From positions 1-46,195 of the forward strand of contig JAQWAC010000002.1 in the NCBI GenBank assembly GCA_028707875.1: a DNA stretch of 46,195 bases, in the 5' to 3' direction. The notes under the pieces are model-generated. The model was not told the DNA's origin and made no database searches. It saw only the letters and a program-made list of their open reading frames with translations. Below, piece by piece: positions 31,907 to 39,952 of the stretch. The DNA comes from Candidatus Peribacteraceae bacterium. GTDB lineage: Bacteria; Patescibacteriota; Gracilibacteria; Peribacterales; Peribacteraceae. The translations under genes were made by a program, and so were the position numbers. Position 1 is the first letter of the stretch. Each line of letters opens with the position of its first letter.

Positions 31907-32794
31907 CTACACAAATTTCTTCAGAAAACCGCTCACGTCCACGATCTTCACCTCTTCCACGGGCGTTGTTTTCACGCCCTGACGCGGCTTGAGGCGCTCA
32001 TGGAACGCCGGCTGCTCCTCCGTCTGATAGAGGATGCCCGTGGCCACGCGCTTGGAGGTGTCCACCGCGAGCTTCCGTGCCTTCTCGAAGTTCTTCGGAT
32101 CGTGCCCCTCCGCGGCGGCATCATAGCAATGCTCCAGAAGCCACTCGTGCGTGGCGAACTTGTTGTACGTGGGGCATGCCTGCAGGACGTCGACATACGC
32201 GAATCCGCGATGTCTGATCGCAGCCTTCAGGATTTCCGTGAGTTGCGGAATGTTGCCGGAGAATCCGCGTGCGACGAACGTGGGGGCAAGGGAGAAAATG
32301 AAATCCATGCTGTTGAGCGTCTCCTCGGGAATGCCGTTGGGCGAGGAATTCATCGGCTGCCCCTGCCACGTGAGGGCGCTCGCCTGCCCCGTCGTGAGGC
32401 CGTAGTTGGCGTTGTTGTGCAGCACGAAGGTCATCTGATAGTTGCTGCGCACGGCATGAACCAGGTGCCCCACTCCTTCCGAAAAACTGGCGCCGTCGCC
32501 GCCGAATGCGATGACGGGAACGGTGGGATTTGCGAGCGATGCACCCGCGGAGAGCGGGAGGACACGGCCGTGCAGACCGTGGAAGCGGTAGCCTCCTGTC
32601 TTGTCCGAGCCGTTGCCGTGGCATCCGACGTCGTAGCAGAGGAGCACCTGCCACGGTTTCAATCCGAGCTCGACGAGCGCAAGTTTCGTTGCGCCCCAGA
32701 TGCCGTAATTCCCGCACCCATCGCACCACGTGCAGGGATTTTGGGAGGCATAGTCCTTCATGGCGGCGCCGATTTCCGATGCGGAGAGGCTCAT
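31907..32794 (-). CDS. korB: 2-oxoacid:ferredoxin oxidoreductase, beta subunit
   Basis: This subunit carries thiamine diphosphate and takes part in oxidative decarboxylation of a 2-oxoacid to acyl-CoA. The 295-residue protein shows CTWCDGCGNYGIW near the start (cluster/TPP region), the TPP motif GGDGASFSEGVGHLVHAVR with VLHNNANYGLTTGQ, and ALTWQGQPMNSSPNG. It overlaps korA by 4 nt (ATGA), so they are co-translated. The substrate (2-oxoglutarate or another 2-oxoacid) cannot be settled from sequence alone. Confidence 0.92.
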   Translation of the reverse strand: MSLSASEIGAAMKDYASQNPCTWCDGCGNYGIWGATKLALVELGLKPWQVLLCYDVGCHGNGSDKTGGYRFHGLHGRVLPLSAGASLANPTVPVIAFGGDGASFSEGVGHLVHAVRSNYQMTFVLHNNANYGLTTGQASALTWQGQPMNSSPNGIPEETLNSMDFIFSLAPTFVARGFSGNIPQLTEILKAAIRHRGFAYVDVLQACPTYNKFATHEWLLEHCYDAAAEGHDPKNFEKARKLAVDTSKRVATGILYQTEEQPAFHERLKPRQGVKTTPVEEVKIVDVSGFLKKFV

Positions 32795-34548
32795 GATTGC
32801 AGAGTGGTGAGAATGGAATCTCTGAGTTCATCATGAAAAAACGGACGTCCGTCATACTTCAGAATCGTCTGCGTCTCATCGCGGCCGCTCGCACGCTTGA
32901 GAAGAGAGGCCAACTGCCCCTCGTGACTGCACTCCACGAAGATCGTCCGCTTGGCCGTACGCGAGAGCATCTCGAACGCCTCGGTCTTGAGCGGCCAGAG
33001 GTACTGATAGTGCAAATATCCGATGCTCTTCTTCTTCAGCTCCTCGCACTCCATCACATCGAGGACGACGCCGCGATTGCTGCCCCAGCTCACAATCAAT
33101 GTCTCCGGATTCTTCGGCCCGACGTACACGGGCTCGGGGAGCGCCGCCTTCAGCGCGGCAATTTTCTTCATCCGCTTCTCCATCTGCAGACGGGCATTCT
33201 CCGCATCCTCGGAGTCCGAACCGTCCGCCGTATGCTCATCGCCCTGCGCGCAGAAGACCGCTGCTTCGCTGCCCGGCAGCCACCGCATGGAAACGCCGTC
33301 CGGCGCTGCGGGATCATAGCGATCGGAAGACCGGAGTTTTTTGAGTTCCGCTTTGTCCGTGACGAGCCGCCCGCGCTTGAGTTTGGCACGTGTCTGATCG
33401 AAGGGCTCCTGCGTGAAGAGTGCTTCCCCGAGCTGCTTGTCCGTGAGAACGATCACCGGAATCTGGAATTCCTCCGCATAATTGAACGCCACCGGAAGAA
33501 GATCGAACGCATCCTGCGTATCGCTTGCCGATACCACCAGCCGCGCGAATTCCCCGTGACCGCTCCCGATCGCCATGGAGAGATCCCCCTGCGCCGTCCA
33601 CGTGGGGAGCGCCGTGCCGGGACCCGGCCGCTGTGCGAGAATGAAGACGGCGGGAGTTTCCGTGATCCCCGTGAGCGAGAGCGTCTCCGTCATCAGATCG
33701 AACCCGCCGCCCGCCGTCGCCGTGATGGCGCGCGTGCCCATGTGCATGGCTCCGACCATCATCTGCGCCGCCGTGATCTCATCCTCCGCCTGCTTCACCG
33801 CCATACCCGTTTCATTCTGCATATCCGCGATGAAGGTGAGAATGGGGCTGCTGGGTGTCATCGGATAGCCGGCGTACACGCGGCATCCCGCATGGATGAT
33901 CCCGAGTCCCATCGCCTGACTGCCCGTGAGGAGCAGATGGTTCTTCCACTTGGGATCGGGCGTGGGAAGTGTGGGGGAGAGACCGGGTGCGATCTGTTGG
34001 CACGCAGTGAATCCTTCCGCGATACAGGCGAAGTTCAGTTCCAATAAGTCCTTCTTGTGCCCGAACTGTTCGCGCACCAGCTCGTGCAGTTGCTCCTGCT
34101 TCTGCCCGAGGAGCGACCACACGACGGCCGTGATGAGGACATTGCCCAGAATCGGCTTGGCCTTGAGCTTGCGAAGGATTTCCTCCGTGGGGAGATAGAG
34201 GACCCGAATGCCCTGCTCGGCAATATATGCCTCGTCCTCCTTCTTCCTGAATTTCCACTGCGACGTCTGATGGAGGAGGATGCCGCCTTTCTTCAGGTCG
34301 CGGAGATTCTTCTCGATCCCGTGATGGTTGAATGTCACCACAACATCGACCTTCGTCGCGGAACTGCGAACGGGATCGGCGGAAACATCCAGCTGGTAAC
34401 TCGAATGTCCCCCTTTGATGATCGACATGTACTCGCGGTAACCGAAGACGCAGTACCCGCTGCGCTTGAGCCCCTTGGCACACATTTCCCCGACGGAGTT
34501 CACCCCCTGCCCCTGCGCCCCGACGATTTTAAGAGCAAGCCTCACCAT
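32791..34548 (-). CDS. korA: 2-oxoacid:ferredoxin oxidoreductase, fused gamma-alpha subunit
   Basis: The protein has 585 residues. Residues 1-185 are the gamma domain (IVGAQGQGVNSVGEMCAKGL, YMSIIKGGHSSYQL). Residues about 205-585 are the alpha (pyrimidine-binding) domain with GSQAMGLGIIHAGCRVYAGY PMTPSS, EDEITAAQMMVGA, GGGFDLMTETLSLTG and QRPGPGTALPT. Together with KorB it would pass electrons to ferredoxin or flavodoxin; a flavodoxin gene lies just upstream in the same direction. A second, truncated version of the first ten codons lies upstream at 34632-34661. Confidence 0.93.
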   Translation of the reverse strand: MVRLALKIVGAQGQGVNSVGEMCAKGLKRSGYCVFGYREYMSIIKGGHSSYQLDVSADPVRSSATKVDVVVTFNHHGIEKNLRDLKKGGILLHQTSQWKFRKKEDEAYIAEQGIRVLYLPTEEILRKLKAKPILGNVLITAVVWSLLGQKQEQLHELVREQFGHKKDLLELNFACIAEGFTACQQIAPGLSPTLPTPDPKWKNHLLLTGSQAMGLGIIHAGCRVYAGYPMTPSSPILTFIADMQNETGMAVKQAEDEITAAQMMVGAMHMGTRAITATAGGGFDLMTETLSLTGITETPAVFILAQRPGPGTALPTWTAQGDLSMAIGSGHGEFARLVVSASDTQDAFDLLPVAFNYAEEFQIPVIVLTDKQLGEALFTQEPFDQTRAKLKRGRLVTDKAELKKLRSSDRYDPAAPDGVSMRWLPGSEAAVFCAQGDEHTADGSDSEDAENARLQMEKRMKKIAALKAALPEPVYVGPKNPETLIVSWGSNRGVVLDVMECEELKKKSIGYLHYQYLWPLKTEAFEMLSRTAKRTIFVECSHEGQLASLLKRASGRDETQTILKYDGRPFFHDELRDSILTTLQS

Positions 34549-34661
34549 AAGATAAAGAAAGGAATGGCCTGAGCGCCTGCCCGTCCGTAGCTCCGACCAC
34601 GAGCAGAGCCGAGGGGGAGGAGCGAAGGCGGGCCTACGATTTTGAGAGCGAGGCGTGTCAT
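34549..34661 (-). repeat. Palindromic element with a duplicated korA 5' end
   Basis: An ATG overlapping the flavodoxin stop (ATGA, 34658-34661) begins MTRLALKIVG, almost identical to the real KorA start MVRLALKIVG. The codons differ at synonymous positions (CGC/AGG, CTC/CTT, GTA/GTC). After the tenth codon the sequence enters a structured GC-rich element (CGTAG...CTACG, CTCC...GGAG, about 34575-34638). The small ORF continues 39 codons and stops inside the real korA start (ATGGTGA), so it might couple translation. It looks like an old korA start cut off by insertion or recombination at the repeat. Confidence 0.7.
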
Positions 34662-35128
34662 GAAGCGAGGGCGGGAACTTTGGAAGGCAACTTCTGCGCC
34701 CACTTCGTCACCTTCTCCTCCTGACCGTAGGGATCATTCACGATGACGAGGGAATCCACCGTCATGCCGTTGTGCTGCGTCACAAATTGCATCAGGTGTT
34801 CCATCGCACGGGCGGTGTAGAAGTAGCGATTGTCTCCGAGTGCGACGAGGATGCACGGCTTCTTCTGCAGATCGACATCTTTGGCCTTCTCTTTGAGCAA
34901 TGCATGCATGTGCGGGTTGAGCTGACCTTCGGTGCCGCCGGTATTCCACGTGCCGCACGCAAGGAGCAGGACATCGCCTTTCAGGAGATCTTCCGACTTC
35001 ACCGATTCCGCGCGCCGCTTCTCGATCGTGAGCTTCGGCACGGAGGCACGAAGCACATCAATGAGCGTATCGACGACGTGTTCCGTGTGGCCGGTGGAGG
35101 TGGCGAAGATGATATGGAGAGAAGCCAC
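34658..35128 (-). CDS. Flavodoxin
   Basis: A small FMN-binding electron carrier. The best start is GTG 35128, giving 156 residues beginning VASLHIIFATSTGHTEHVVDTL, where STGHTE is the phosphate-binding loop. LLACGTWNTGG and ALGDNRYFYTA are the other two FMN loops. The 803-residue ORF in the track is mostly a shadow of other genes. TACAAT lies 24 nt before the GTG. The gene is followed by korA and korB, so it is the likely electron acceptor of that enzyme. Confidence 0.88.
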   Translation of the reverse strand: MASLHIIFATSTGHTEHVVDTLIDVLRASVPKLTIEKRRAESVKSEDLLKGDVLLLACGTWNTGGTEGQLNPHMHALLKEKAKDVDLQKKPCILVALGDNRYFYTARAMEHLMQFVTQHNGMTVDSLVIVNDPYGQEEKVTKWAQKLPSKVPALAS

Positions 35129-35221
35129 AGAGAGAAGGAAGAGGCTCCATTGTAGCGCGTTCCGGCCTGAGTGCAGAAAAACCTTGCTTTCCATAATGAG
35201 CGGGTTATTCTCCCGTCCTTT

Positions 35222-35641
35222 ATGAAACTGGCAGTCATTAAAGATAACGGCACAACGAAGGAAGTTGTTCGCCTTGCGCAAGACGCCGGCTTCGCCGCGG
35301 AAGATATTCTCGTGGCACGGAGCCGGGAAGAGGCGTTGACCCTCCTTGAGAAACTCATTCCGGATGTTGCGGTGATCGATCCTCATCTCACGCCGCACAA
35401 CGAACGTCTGGAAGACGGAATCGACGTCATCCGTACACTCCGGGGAAAATCGAAGGAGTGCATCATCATCTGCTTCACAATGGGCAGCAATACGGAGCTT
35501 GGTGTGAGAGCATTGCAGGCAGGCGCACAGGATTACATCGATGCCAGTTGGCCTCGCGTGAATTGGTGCTCTCTCCTGCGGGAAAGGTTGAATATGTGGA
35601 GAGGCGTCGCTCTTGAGAGGGCGGAGCACGATGAAAAATAA
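35222..35641 (+). CDS. Stand-alone receiver-like (REC) domain protein
   Basis: From ATG 35222 it has 139 residues. The fold order is that of a response-regulator receiver: LAVIKDNG at strand 1, PDVAVIDPHL with the phospho-acceptor-like Asp, IIICFTMGSN with a Thr at the switch site, and ALQAGAQDYIDASW where the conserved Lys would be. The lysine is absent and the acidic pair is reduced to D-N, so ordinary phosphorelay signalling is doubtful. There is no output domain. It starts 93 nt from the divergent flavodoxin gene. Confidence 0.65.
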   Translation: MKLAVIKDNGTTKEVVRLAQDAGFAAEDILVARSREEALTLLEKLIPDVAVIDPHLTPHNERLEDGIDVIRTLRGKSKECIIICFTMGSNTELGVRALQAGAQDYIDASWPRVNWCSLLRERLNMWRGVALERAEHDEK

Positions 35642-35695
35642 GACATCATGGTTTTCTTGCAGGAAGTCACGGAACACGGGTACCCTCTTTTTACC

Positions 35696-36661
35696 ATGAA
35701 GCTCAAAAAACTCTTCGAAAAAGCCGTCCAGTATGGAATCGACGCCGATCCGCGCGGCCGCAAGGCCGTGGAAAAGCTCCTGAAGAAGGTGAAGGAGAAG
35801 TCCGCAAAGATGGAGGGAAGCGAGAAAGAACTCTTCGATATGGAGCGCACGTGGAACCCGTTCCCGGACTCCCGCATCATCGCAGGAACGGGGGAAGAGG
35901 ATGTGAAAGTCCTCCTCGTGGGGATCGACATCGAGACGCCGGAAGTTCTGCTGGCCGACCGCTTGCGCGAGAAAGGCGAACGCATCGACGCACTGATGCT
36001 CCATCATCCGGAAGGCCGCGCACTCGCGGATCTGGAGAAAGCCATGGGATTGCAGGTGGAAGTTCTCGGTCTTGCCGGCGTACCGATGAATCAAAGTGAA
36101 GATATGTTGCGCCCCCGCATGGAACGCGTCTGGCGCGCCGTCCATGCCGATAACCTCTTCCGCACCGAGCGTGTGGCGGAACTGCTCGGCTTCCCCGCCT
36201 TCAACACGCACACTCCCGCGGATCATCAGGTTTGGAGTTTCATGGAAAAGAATATTTGCAAAAAGGAATATGACGATTTGGGTGAAGTCCTCACCGCGAT
36301 TCTCGCCATTCCCGAATACAAGCACTTCGCGCTGAAGGGCAATCCCCCCATCCTTGCAAACGGAGGAAAAAGCAGCCGCCCCGGCAGGATTGTTGCAACG
36401 GAGTTTACCGGCGGCACCAACGGACCGGAGGAATTCATCGAAGCGCAGATGCGCGCGGGCGTCGGCACCATCCTCTCCATGCACGTCACGGAGAAGACGC
36501 TGGAGGAAGCCAAGAAGCACCACGTGAATATGATCCAGTGCAGCCACATGGCGTCCGATACGCTGGGTATGAACCTTCTGCTCGATCTCCTGAGCAAAGA
36601 CGAAAAAGGGCTCCGGACTATCGATATCGCCGGCTTCATCCGCATAAAGCACTCGAAGTAG
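35696..36661 (+). CDS. NIF3-like (DUF34) family protein
   Basis: From ATG 35696 it has 321 residues. It carries a metal-site-like DALMLHHPEGRAL, later FNTHTPADHQ, MHVTEKTLEEAKKHHVN and CSHMASDTLGMN, a pattern like the His/Glu metal ligands of NIF3/DUF34 proteins. The N-terminal 65 residues are helical and charged. The family binds two metals; the reaction is not established for most members. The frame shift of the shadow ORF 35648 adds 16 residues without support. It is followed after 10 nt by a membrane protein gene, probably one operon. Confidence 0.6.
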   Translation: MKLKKLFEKAVQYGIDADPRGRKAVEKLLKKVKEKSAKMEGSEKELFDMERTWNPFPDSRIIAGTGEEDVKVLLVGIDIETPEVLLADRLREKGERIDALMLHHPEGRALADLEKAMGLQVEVLGLAGVPMNQSEDMLRPRMERVWRAVHADNLFRTERVAELLGFPAFNTHTPADHQVWSFMEKNICKKEYDDLGEVLTAILAIPEYKHFALKGNPPILANGGKSSRPGRIVATEFTGGTNGPEEFIEAQMRAGVGTILSMHVTEKTLEEAKKHHVNMIQCSHMASDTLGMNLLLDLLSKDEKGLRTIDIAGFIRIKHSK

Positions 36662-36671
36662 GTTCGTTGCC

Positions 36672-37397
36672 ATGCCGAGTGTCTTCTCCCTCATCGGCCG
36701 ATCGTGGGAATTTACATGGAAACAAGCGGTGCTGTTCCGCATCATTTTCTGGCTCCTCATCCTGCCTTCCCTTGCCATCAATCTTCTCGAAACGCTCACG
36801 GGAACCCTCCACATTTTTCCGGAGACAGTGGAGATTTCCGTTCTGATCCTCCTCGTCGATCTTATTCTCTCAGTGGTCATTCTTTGGGGATCCGCCTGCG
36901 TGATCATCATCGGGAGACGCCTCCTCCGGAAAAAAGCGGGGCGTTCGCGCTCTTCCTTCCCAGCCGTTCGTCTGGAAGCTTCACACTTCGTGATGCCGCT
37001 CCTCTTCACCGGCATCCTCCGCGCCTGCTTCACGATCTTCTGGGGGCTCCTGCTCATCGTCCCCGGCATCGTTTATGCGCTGCGCACCTCCTTCTGCAAT
37101 CTGGTGGTCATCTTCGAGCGAAAATCATTCCGAAAAGCGCTCCGGAGGAGCAAGGTCATCACCCGCGGACGCCTGAAGTGGATATTCTGGTATCTCCTCG
37201 CGCTCCTGGTCATCCTCTACGCTCCTCTCAATGTCTGTCTCGGACTCCTCGGGGGCTTCGCGCAGAACCGGGGGATCAATTTCCTCGTCGCGCTCGATCT
37301 CGCAGACGCCGTCCTGAATGCGCTCGCCTCCGTCCTCTTCTCCTTCTCCCTGATTCTCCTGTACGGCGAATTTACGAAACATACAAATATCGATTAG
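36672..37397 (+). CDS. Polytopic membrane protein (DUF975/YIP1-like)
   Basis: The 241-residue protein has about six transmembrane helices. The diagnostic stretch GLLLIVPGIVYALRTSFCNL followed by KALRRSKVITRGRLKW matches the membrane domain found in DUF975-like and glycerophosphodiesterase-membrane-domain proteins. The role is unknown. It is probably co-transcribed with the NIF3-like gene. Confidence 0.7.
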   Translation: MPSVFSLIGRSWEFTWKQAVLFRIIFWLLILPSLAINLLETLTGTLHIFPETVEISVLILLVDLILSVVILWGSACVIIIGRRLLRKKAGRSRSSFPAVRLEASHFVMPLLFTGILRACFTIFWGLLLIVPGIVYALRTSFCNLVVIFERKSFRKALRRSKVITRGRLKWIFWYLLALLVILYAPLNVCLGLLGGFAQNRGINFLVALDLADAVLNALASVLFSFSLILLYGEFTKHTNID

Positions 37398-37641
37398 CTC
37401 GCATACTTTGCACTGGAAATGTGGAGGGGTGGCGCGCCACGGGGCACAGTCGCACACGTGCGACGTGCCGGGGGGTGAAGGGGAAGGCCACTACGCAATC
37501 GTTGCGGCACGCACGACGATTGGAGATGCTCCGAAGAGGCAACCACTTGATTCATCAATTAACCGAAAAATCACTGACGCCCTCGGGGAAACCTACAGAA
37601 GCATTTGTTTGCTTGCGAAGAGTAACTGACAACAAACAACT
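37398..37641. other. Non-coding spacer with strong hairpins
   Basis: Together with copy B this 335-nt gap separates the convergent membrane-protein and rplT genes. GTGGCGCGCCAC (37429-37440) is a 12-bp palindrome. GGCAC-A-GTCGCAC...GTGCGAC-GTGCC (37443-37469) is a 12-bp stem with one bulged A, resembling the first hairpin of copy E at 16729. CAATCGT/ACGATTG (37496-37522 region) is a third pairing. Open frames cross it (for example 37408-37629), but none resembles a known protein or has a convincing start. I annotate no gene; a structured RNA or repeat remnant is possible. Confidence 0.5.
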
Positions 37642-37730
37642 GTCGCGAAGACAGGCTCCGCCTGTCTGGAGCGACACCTCTCAGGGAAAAATGGGTTCGC
37701 GGGAGAAAAACCGCAGGTTTGTCTTCCGCG
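37642..37730 (+). repeat. Two-hairpin covarying element, copy B
   Basis: Hairpin 1 has outer stem GTCGC/GCGAC, internal loop GAA/TGGA and inner stem GACAGGC/GCCTGTC. Hairpin 2 has outer stem CGCGGGA/TTCCGCG and inner stem AAACC/GGTTT. It ends 3 nt before the rplT stop. Confidence 0.8.
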
Positions 37731-37732
37731 AT

Positions 37733-38080
37733 TTACTGAATCCCCGCCTCCGTGAGCACCTTCGCGAAGACCTCGGGGTTGTGGATGGCAAGCTCGGAAA
37801 GCACTTTGCGATCAAGCTCGATTTTGTGCTTCCTGAGTCCTGCGACGAGTGCGGAATATTTGGAACCCCGTGCGCGAAGAGCGGCATTCAGGCGGACAAT
37901 CCAGAGTGAGCGGAAATCACGCTTCTTGCGGCGGCGATCCTTGTAGGCATGCTGCCCCGCCTTCATCACCGCTTCATTTGCTTTCCTGAAGGTGGTGGAG
38001 CGCATCCCACGGTATCCCTTCGCAAGCTTGCGGATCTTCTGATGACGACGATGCCGGACTGTTCCTCGTTTGACACGCAT
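37733..38080 (-). CDS. rplT: Ribosomal protein bL20
   Basis: The 115-residue protein with the bL20 features RVKRGTVRHRRHQKIRKLAK GYRG, YKDRRRKKRDFRSLWIVRLN and an IHNPEVFAKV C-terminus. bL20 binds 23S rRNA early in large-subunit assembly. It lies 3 nt after rpmI in the usual infC-rpmI-rplT order. Confidence 0.98.
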   Translation of the reverse strand: MRVKRGTVRHRRHQKIRKLAKGYRGMRSTTFRKANEAVMKAGQHAYKDRRRKKRDFRSLWIVRLNAALRARGSKYSALVAGLRKHKIELDRKVLSELAIHNPEVFAKVLTEAGIQ

Positions 38081-38083
38081 GAT

Positions 38084-38281
38084 TTACGAAAGGTACGGAA
38101 GGAGTGAAGTGAGCGTCTTGCGATCCACCCCATCCACGACGAGCGTGCGGCTGAGACGCTTCTGGCGCTTGCTCTTCTGCTGGAGAAGATGGCTGCGTCC
38201 GCGACGCTTCACCGCAACCTTGCCGCTGCCGGTAAGGCGAACCCGCTTCTTTGCGCCGCTGTGGGACTTTTGCTTGGACAC
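38084..38281 (-). CDS. rpmI: Ribosomal protein bL35
   Basis: From GTG 38281 it has 65 residues, the normal length: SKQKSHSGAKKRVRLTGSGK, then KRRGRSHLLQQKSKRQKRLSR. The ORF track start at 38332 would add 17 unsupported residues, and a promoter with -10 TACACT lies between the two starts. It is followed by rplT. Confidence 0.95.
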   Translation of the reverse strand: MSKQKSHSGAKKRVRLTGSGKVAVKRRGRSHLLQQKSKRQKRLSRTLVVDGVDRKTLTSLLPYLS

Positions 38282-38303
38282 AGGAAAAGAGGAAAGACGG
38301 CGA

Positions 38304-38332
38304 AGTGTAGCAAGAGGAGGGGGTGAGCTCAA
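38304..38332 (-). promoter_or_regulatory. rpmI promoter
   Basis: TTGAGC (38327-38332), 17-nt spacer, TACACT (38304-38309), giving a leader of about 16 nt before the GTG. rpmI-rplT can therefore be transcribed separately from infC. Confidence 0.55.
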
Positions 38333-38376
38333 AGGAAAAACCGTGATTTCTCCGTGGAAATGAGGGGATAACCCCC

Positions 38377-38925
38377 CTACTTCCCGATCTTCCCCCTCAA
38401 TATCACGAAAAATTGCGGCCCCTGCTGCTTCAGCTCCTGTTCGACCTCCGTCACATCCTTCAGTTGCTCCACGAGAGAGAGGAGCTTCGTCTTGGCATAG
38501 TCCTTGTTGGAGAGCTCGCGACCGCGCAGACGCACGACGAACTTCACGAGGTGACGCTCGGCGAGGAACTCCCGCGCACGATCCACCAGACGATCCAAGT
38601 CGTGCTTCTCGGTCCTGAACCCGAACCGGAGCATCTTCACCTCCGTCTGCTTGCTGTGCACACGTTGCTTCCGCTCCTTCTTGCGCAATTGGTAGAGATA
38701 TTGCCCGAAGTTCGCGATCTTCACGACCGGCGGAACGGCCTTCGGCGACACTTCGATCAAATCCAACTCCTGCTCCTGTGCGAGGCGCAGCGCTTCCGCA
38801 ACCGTAATGATTTTGGCTCCCGTGTCATCGACGAGGAGCACCTGCTCCGCGCGGATTTCCTGATTGATGCGCGGCCGCTTTTCCTGTCGGACGGGGAGCG
38901 GCGGACCTCGACGGCGTTTCTGCAA
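38377..38925 (-). CDS. infC: Translation initiation factor IF-3
   Basis: IF-3 binds the small subunit and checks start codons. The core is clear: RPRINQEIRAEQVLLVDD, EALRLAQEQELDLIEVSP, VVKIANFGQYLYQLRKKERK and the C-domain EVKMLRFGFRTEKHD. No ATG exists near the family N-terminus. TTG 38925 gives 182 residues (MQKRRRGPPLPV), the usual size; the ORF-track ATG at 39051 adds 42 low-complexity residues. A non-AUG start is typical for infC, where IF-3 represses its own synthesis; that mechanism is inferred here. Confidence 0.93.
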   Translation of the reverse strand: MQKRRRGPPLPVRQEKRPRINQEIRAEQVLLVDDTGAKIITVAEALRLAQEQELDLIEVSPKAVPPVVKIANFGQYLYQLRKKERKQRVHSKQTEVKMLRFGFRTEKHDLDRLVDRAREFLAERHLVKFVVRLRGRELSNKDYAKTKLLSLVEQLKDVTEVEQELKQQGPQFFVILRGKIGK

Positions 38926-39076
38926 ACAAGGAGGGGGAAATGACGATAAAACCGAAGAAAGCCTAGAGAAAGCGGGGGAAAGGCGCAAGGAAAGTGACGG
39001 GCGTTTGGTGTTTGGTGTTCGTAAAGCGAAGGCTAGGCGCTCATCGCTCACCGCTTGAATCGCGCAAGAACGGCAG

Positions 39077-39952
39077 TCACATCCCTCTCTGCAGCAGCGA
39101 AAGTCTCACATCCACCTGATACCAATCCTTCGCCTTGCCCGGACGGATATCGACGTAATCGAGCTTCATGAACTGTATCGGCCACAGGCGCCCGCGTTCG
39201 ATGGCCGATCCCAGATCACTCTGGAAGAGCGTGCGCGCATCCTTCAGGATCGACTGATCGAGAATGGTGCGGAACATCGCGCGGAAGCTGTCGCTCGCAA
39301 AGGAACGCTGCAATTGCTCCTCGAAGGAGCGGTTGTCATGACCGTACGCCGCGAGATCGGCGGCGAAGAATTGTTCGAGTGCGACGATGCCTGCCGGATT
39401 CTCTTCTTCCGTCGCGCGGATCATGGCCGTCTTCTCCGCACGGGAGAGGCTGTCGCCCACCGTGAGGAGACCCGCAAGCTTCACGAGGGAGAAAATATCC
39501 TGCATGCCGTCGCGCTTCACCGCAAAACGCACGGTGAATGGAGTCGCCGAGAGATTGCCATCCAGCGTCCGTGTGTCCTTCACCTCGATGGCGGACATGG
39601 ATCCGAGGAGCCCCCGCTTGGTGAGATCGTCCCGCAGCAGGTCGAACACGGTCATCGCGCGATCGAGCGCGGTCTTGGCCGGAAGGACGAAGACGCGGAC
39701 ACGCTCTTCCTGCGATCCCATGCGTAATGCCGCATCGAGCTCGCTCACCTCCACCTGCTCTTTCAGTACCGCGAGACGCCGTTCGAGCGTGGAGACGGTC
39801 CCCAGCACGGGCACGGTTTCGCTGCGCATCGCATTCACCTCCCGCACGTGCGCCGTCAGGAGGAGGCTCACCAGAATCAGGCTCATGAGCCCGACGCTGT
39901 AGAGGAACGACGTGGAGGACTTCAGCCGCGAGAGGACGGGAAGGAGCATCAT
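39077..39952 (-). CDS. Membrane-anchored protein, PilO-like in layout
   Basis: The 291-residue protein has one N-terminal membrane helix (FLYSVGLMSLILVSLLLTAH), a coiled-coil stretch (TVSTLERRLAVLKEQVEVSELD) and a mixed alpha/beta remainder. Its partner at 39949 has the same build. Such tandem bitopic proteins with coiled coil and ferredoxin-like domain are typical of PilN/PilO of type IV pili, but no signature motif proves it and no other pilus gene is in the window. Confidence 0.45.
   Translation of the reverse strand: MMLLPVLSRLKSSTSFLYSVGLMSLILVSLLLTAHVREVNAMRSETVPVLGTVSTLERRLAVLKEQVEVSELDAALRMGSQEERVRVFVLPAKTALDRAMTVFDLLRDDLTKRGLLGSMSAIEVKDTRTLDGNLSATPFTVRFAVKRDGMQDIFSLVKLAGLLTVGDSLSRAEKTAMIRATEEENPAGIVALEQFFAADLAAYGHDNRSFEEQLQRSFASDSFRAMFRTILDQSILKDARTLFQSDLGSAIERGRLWPIQFMKLDYVDIRPGKAKDWYQVDVRLSLLQRGM

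Noticed and set aside
32797-34047. 416-residue plus-strand ORF opposite korA
   Set aside because: Antisense shadow; korA has full domain evidence.
34658-37069. 803-residue minus-strand ORF
   Set aside because: Only the last 156 codons are flavodoxin. The rest is an antisense shadow of the NIF3-like and membrane-protein genes, which have clear family signatures on the plus strand.
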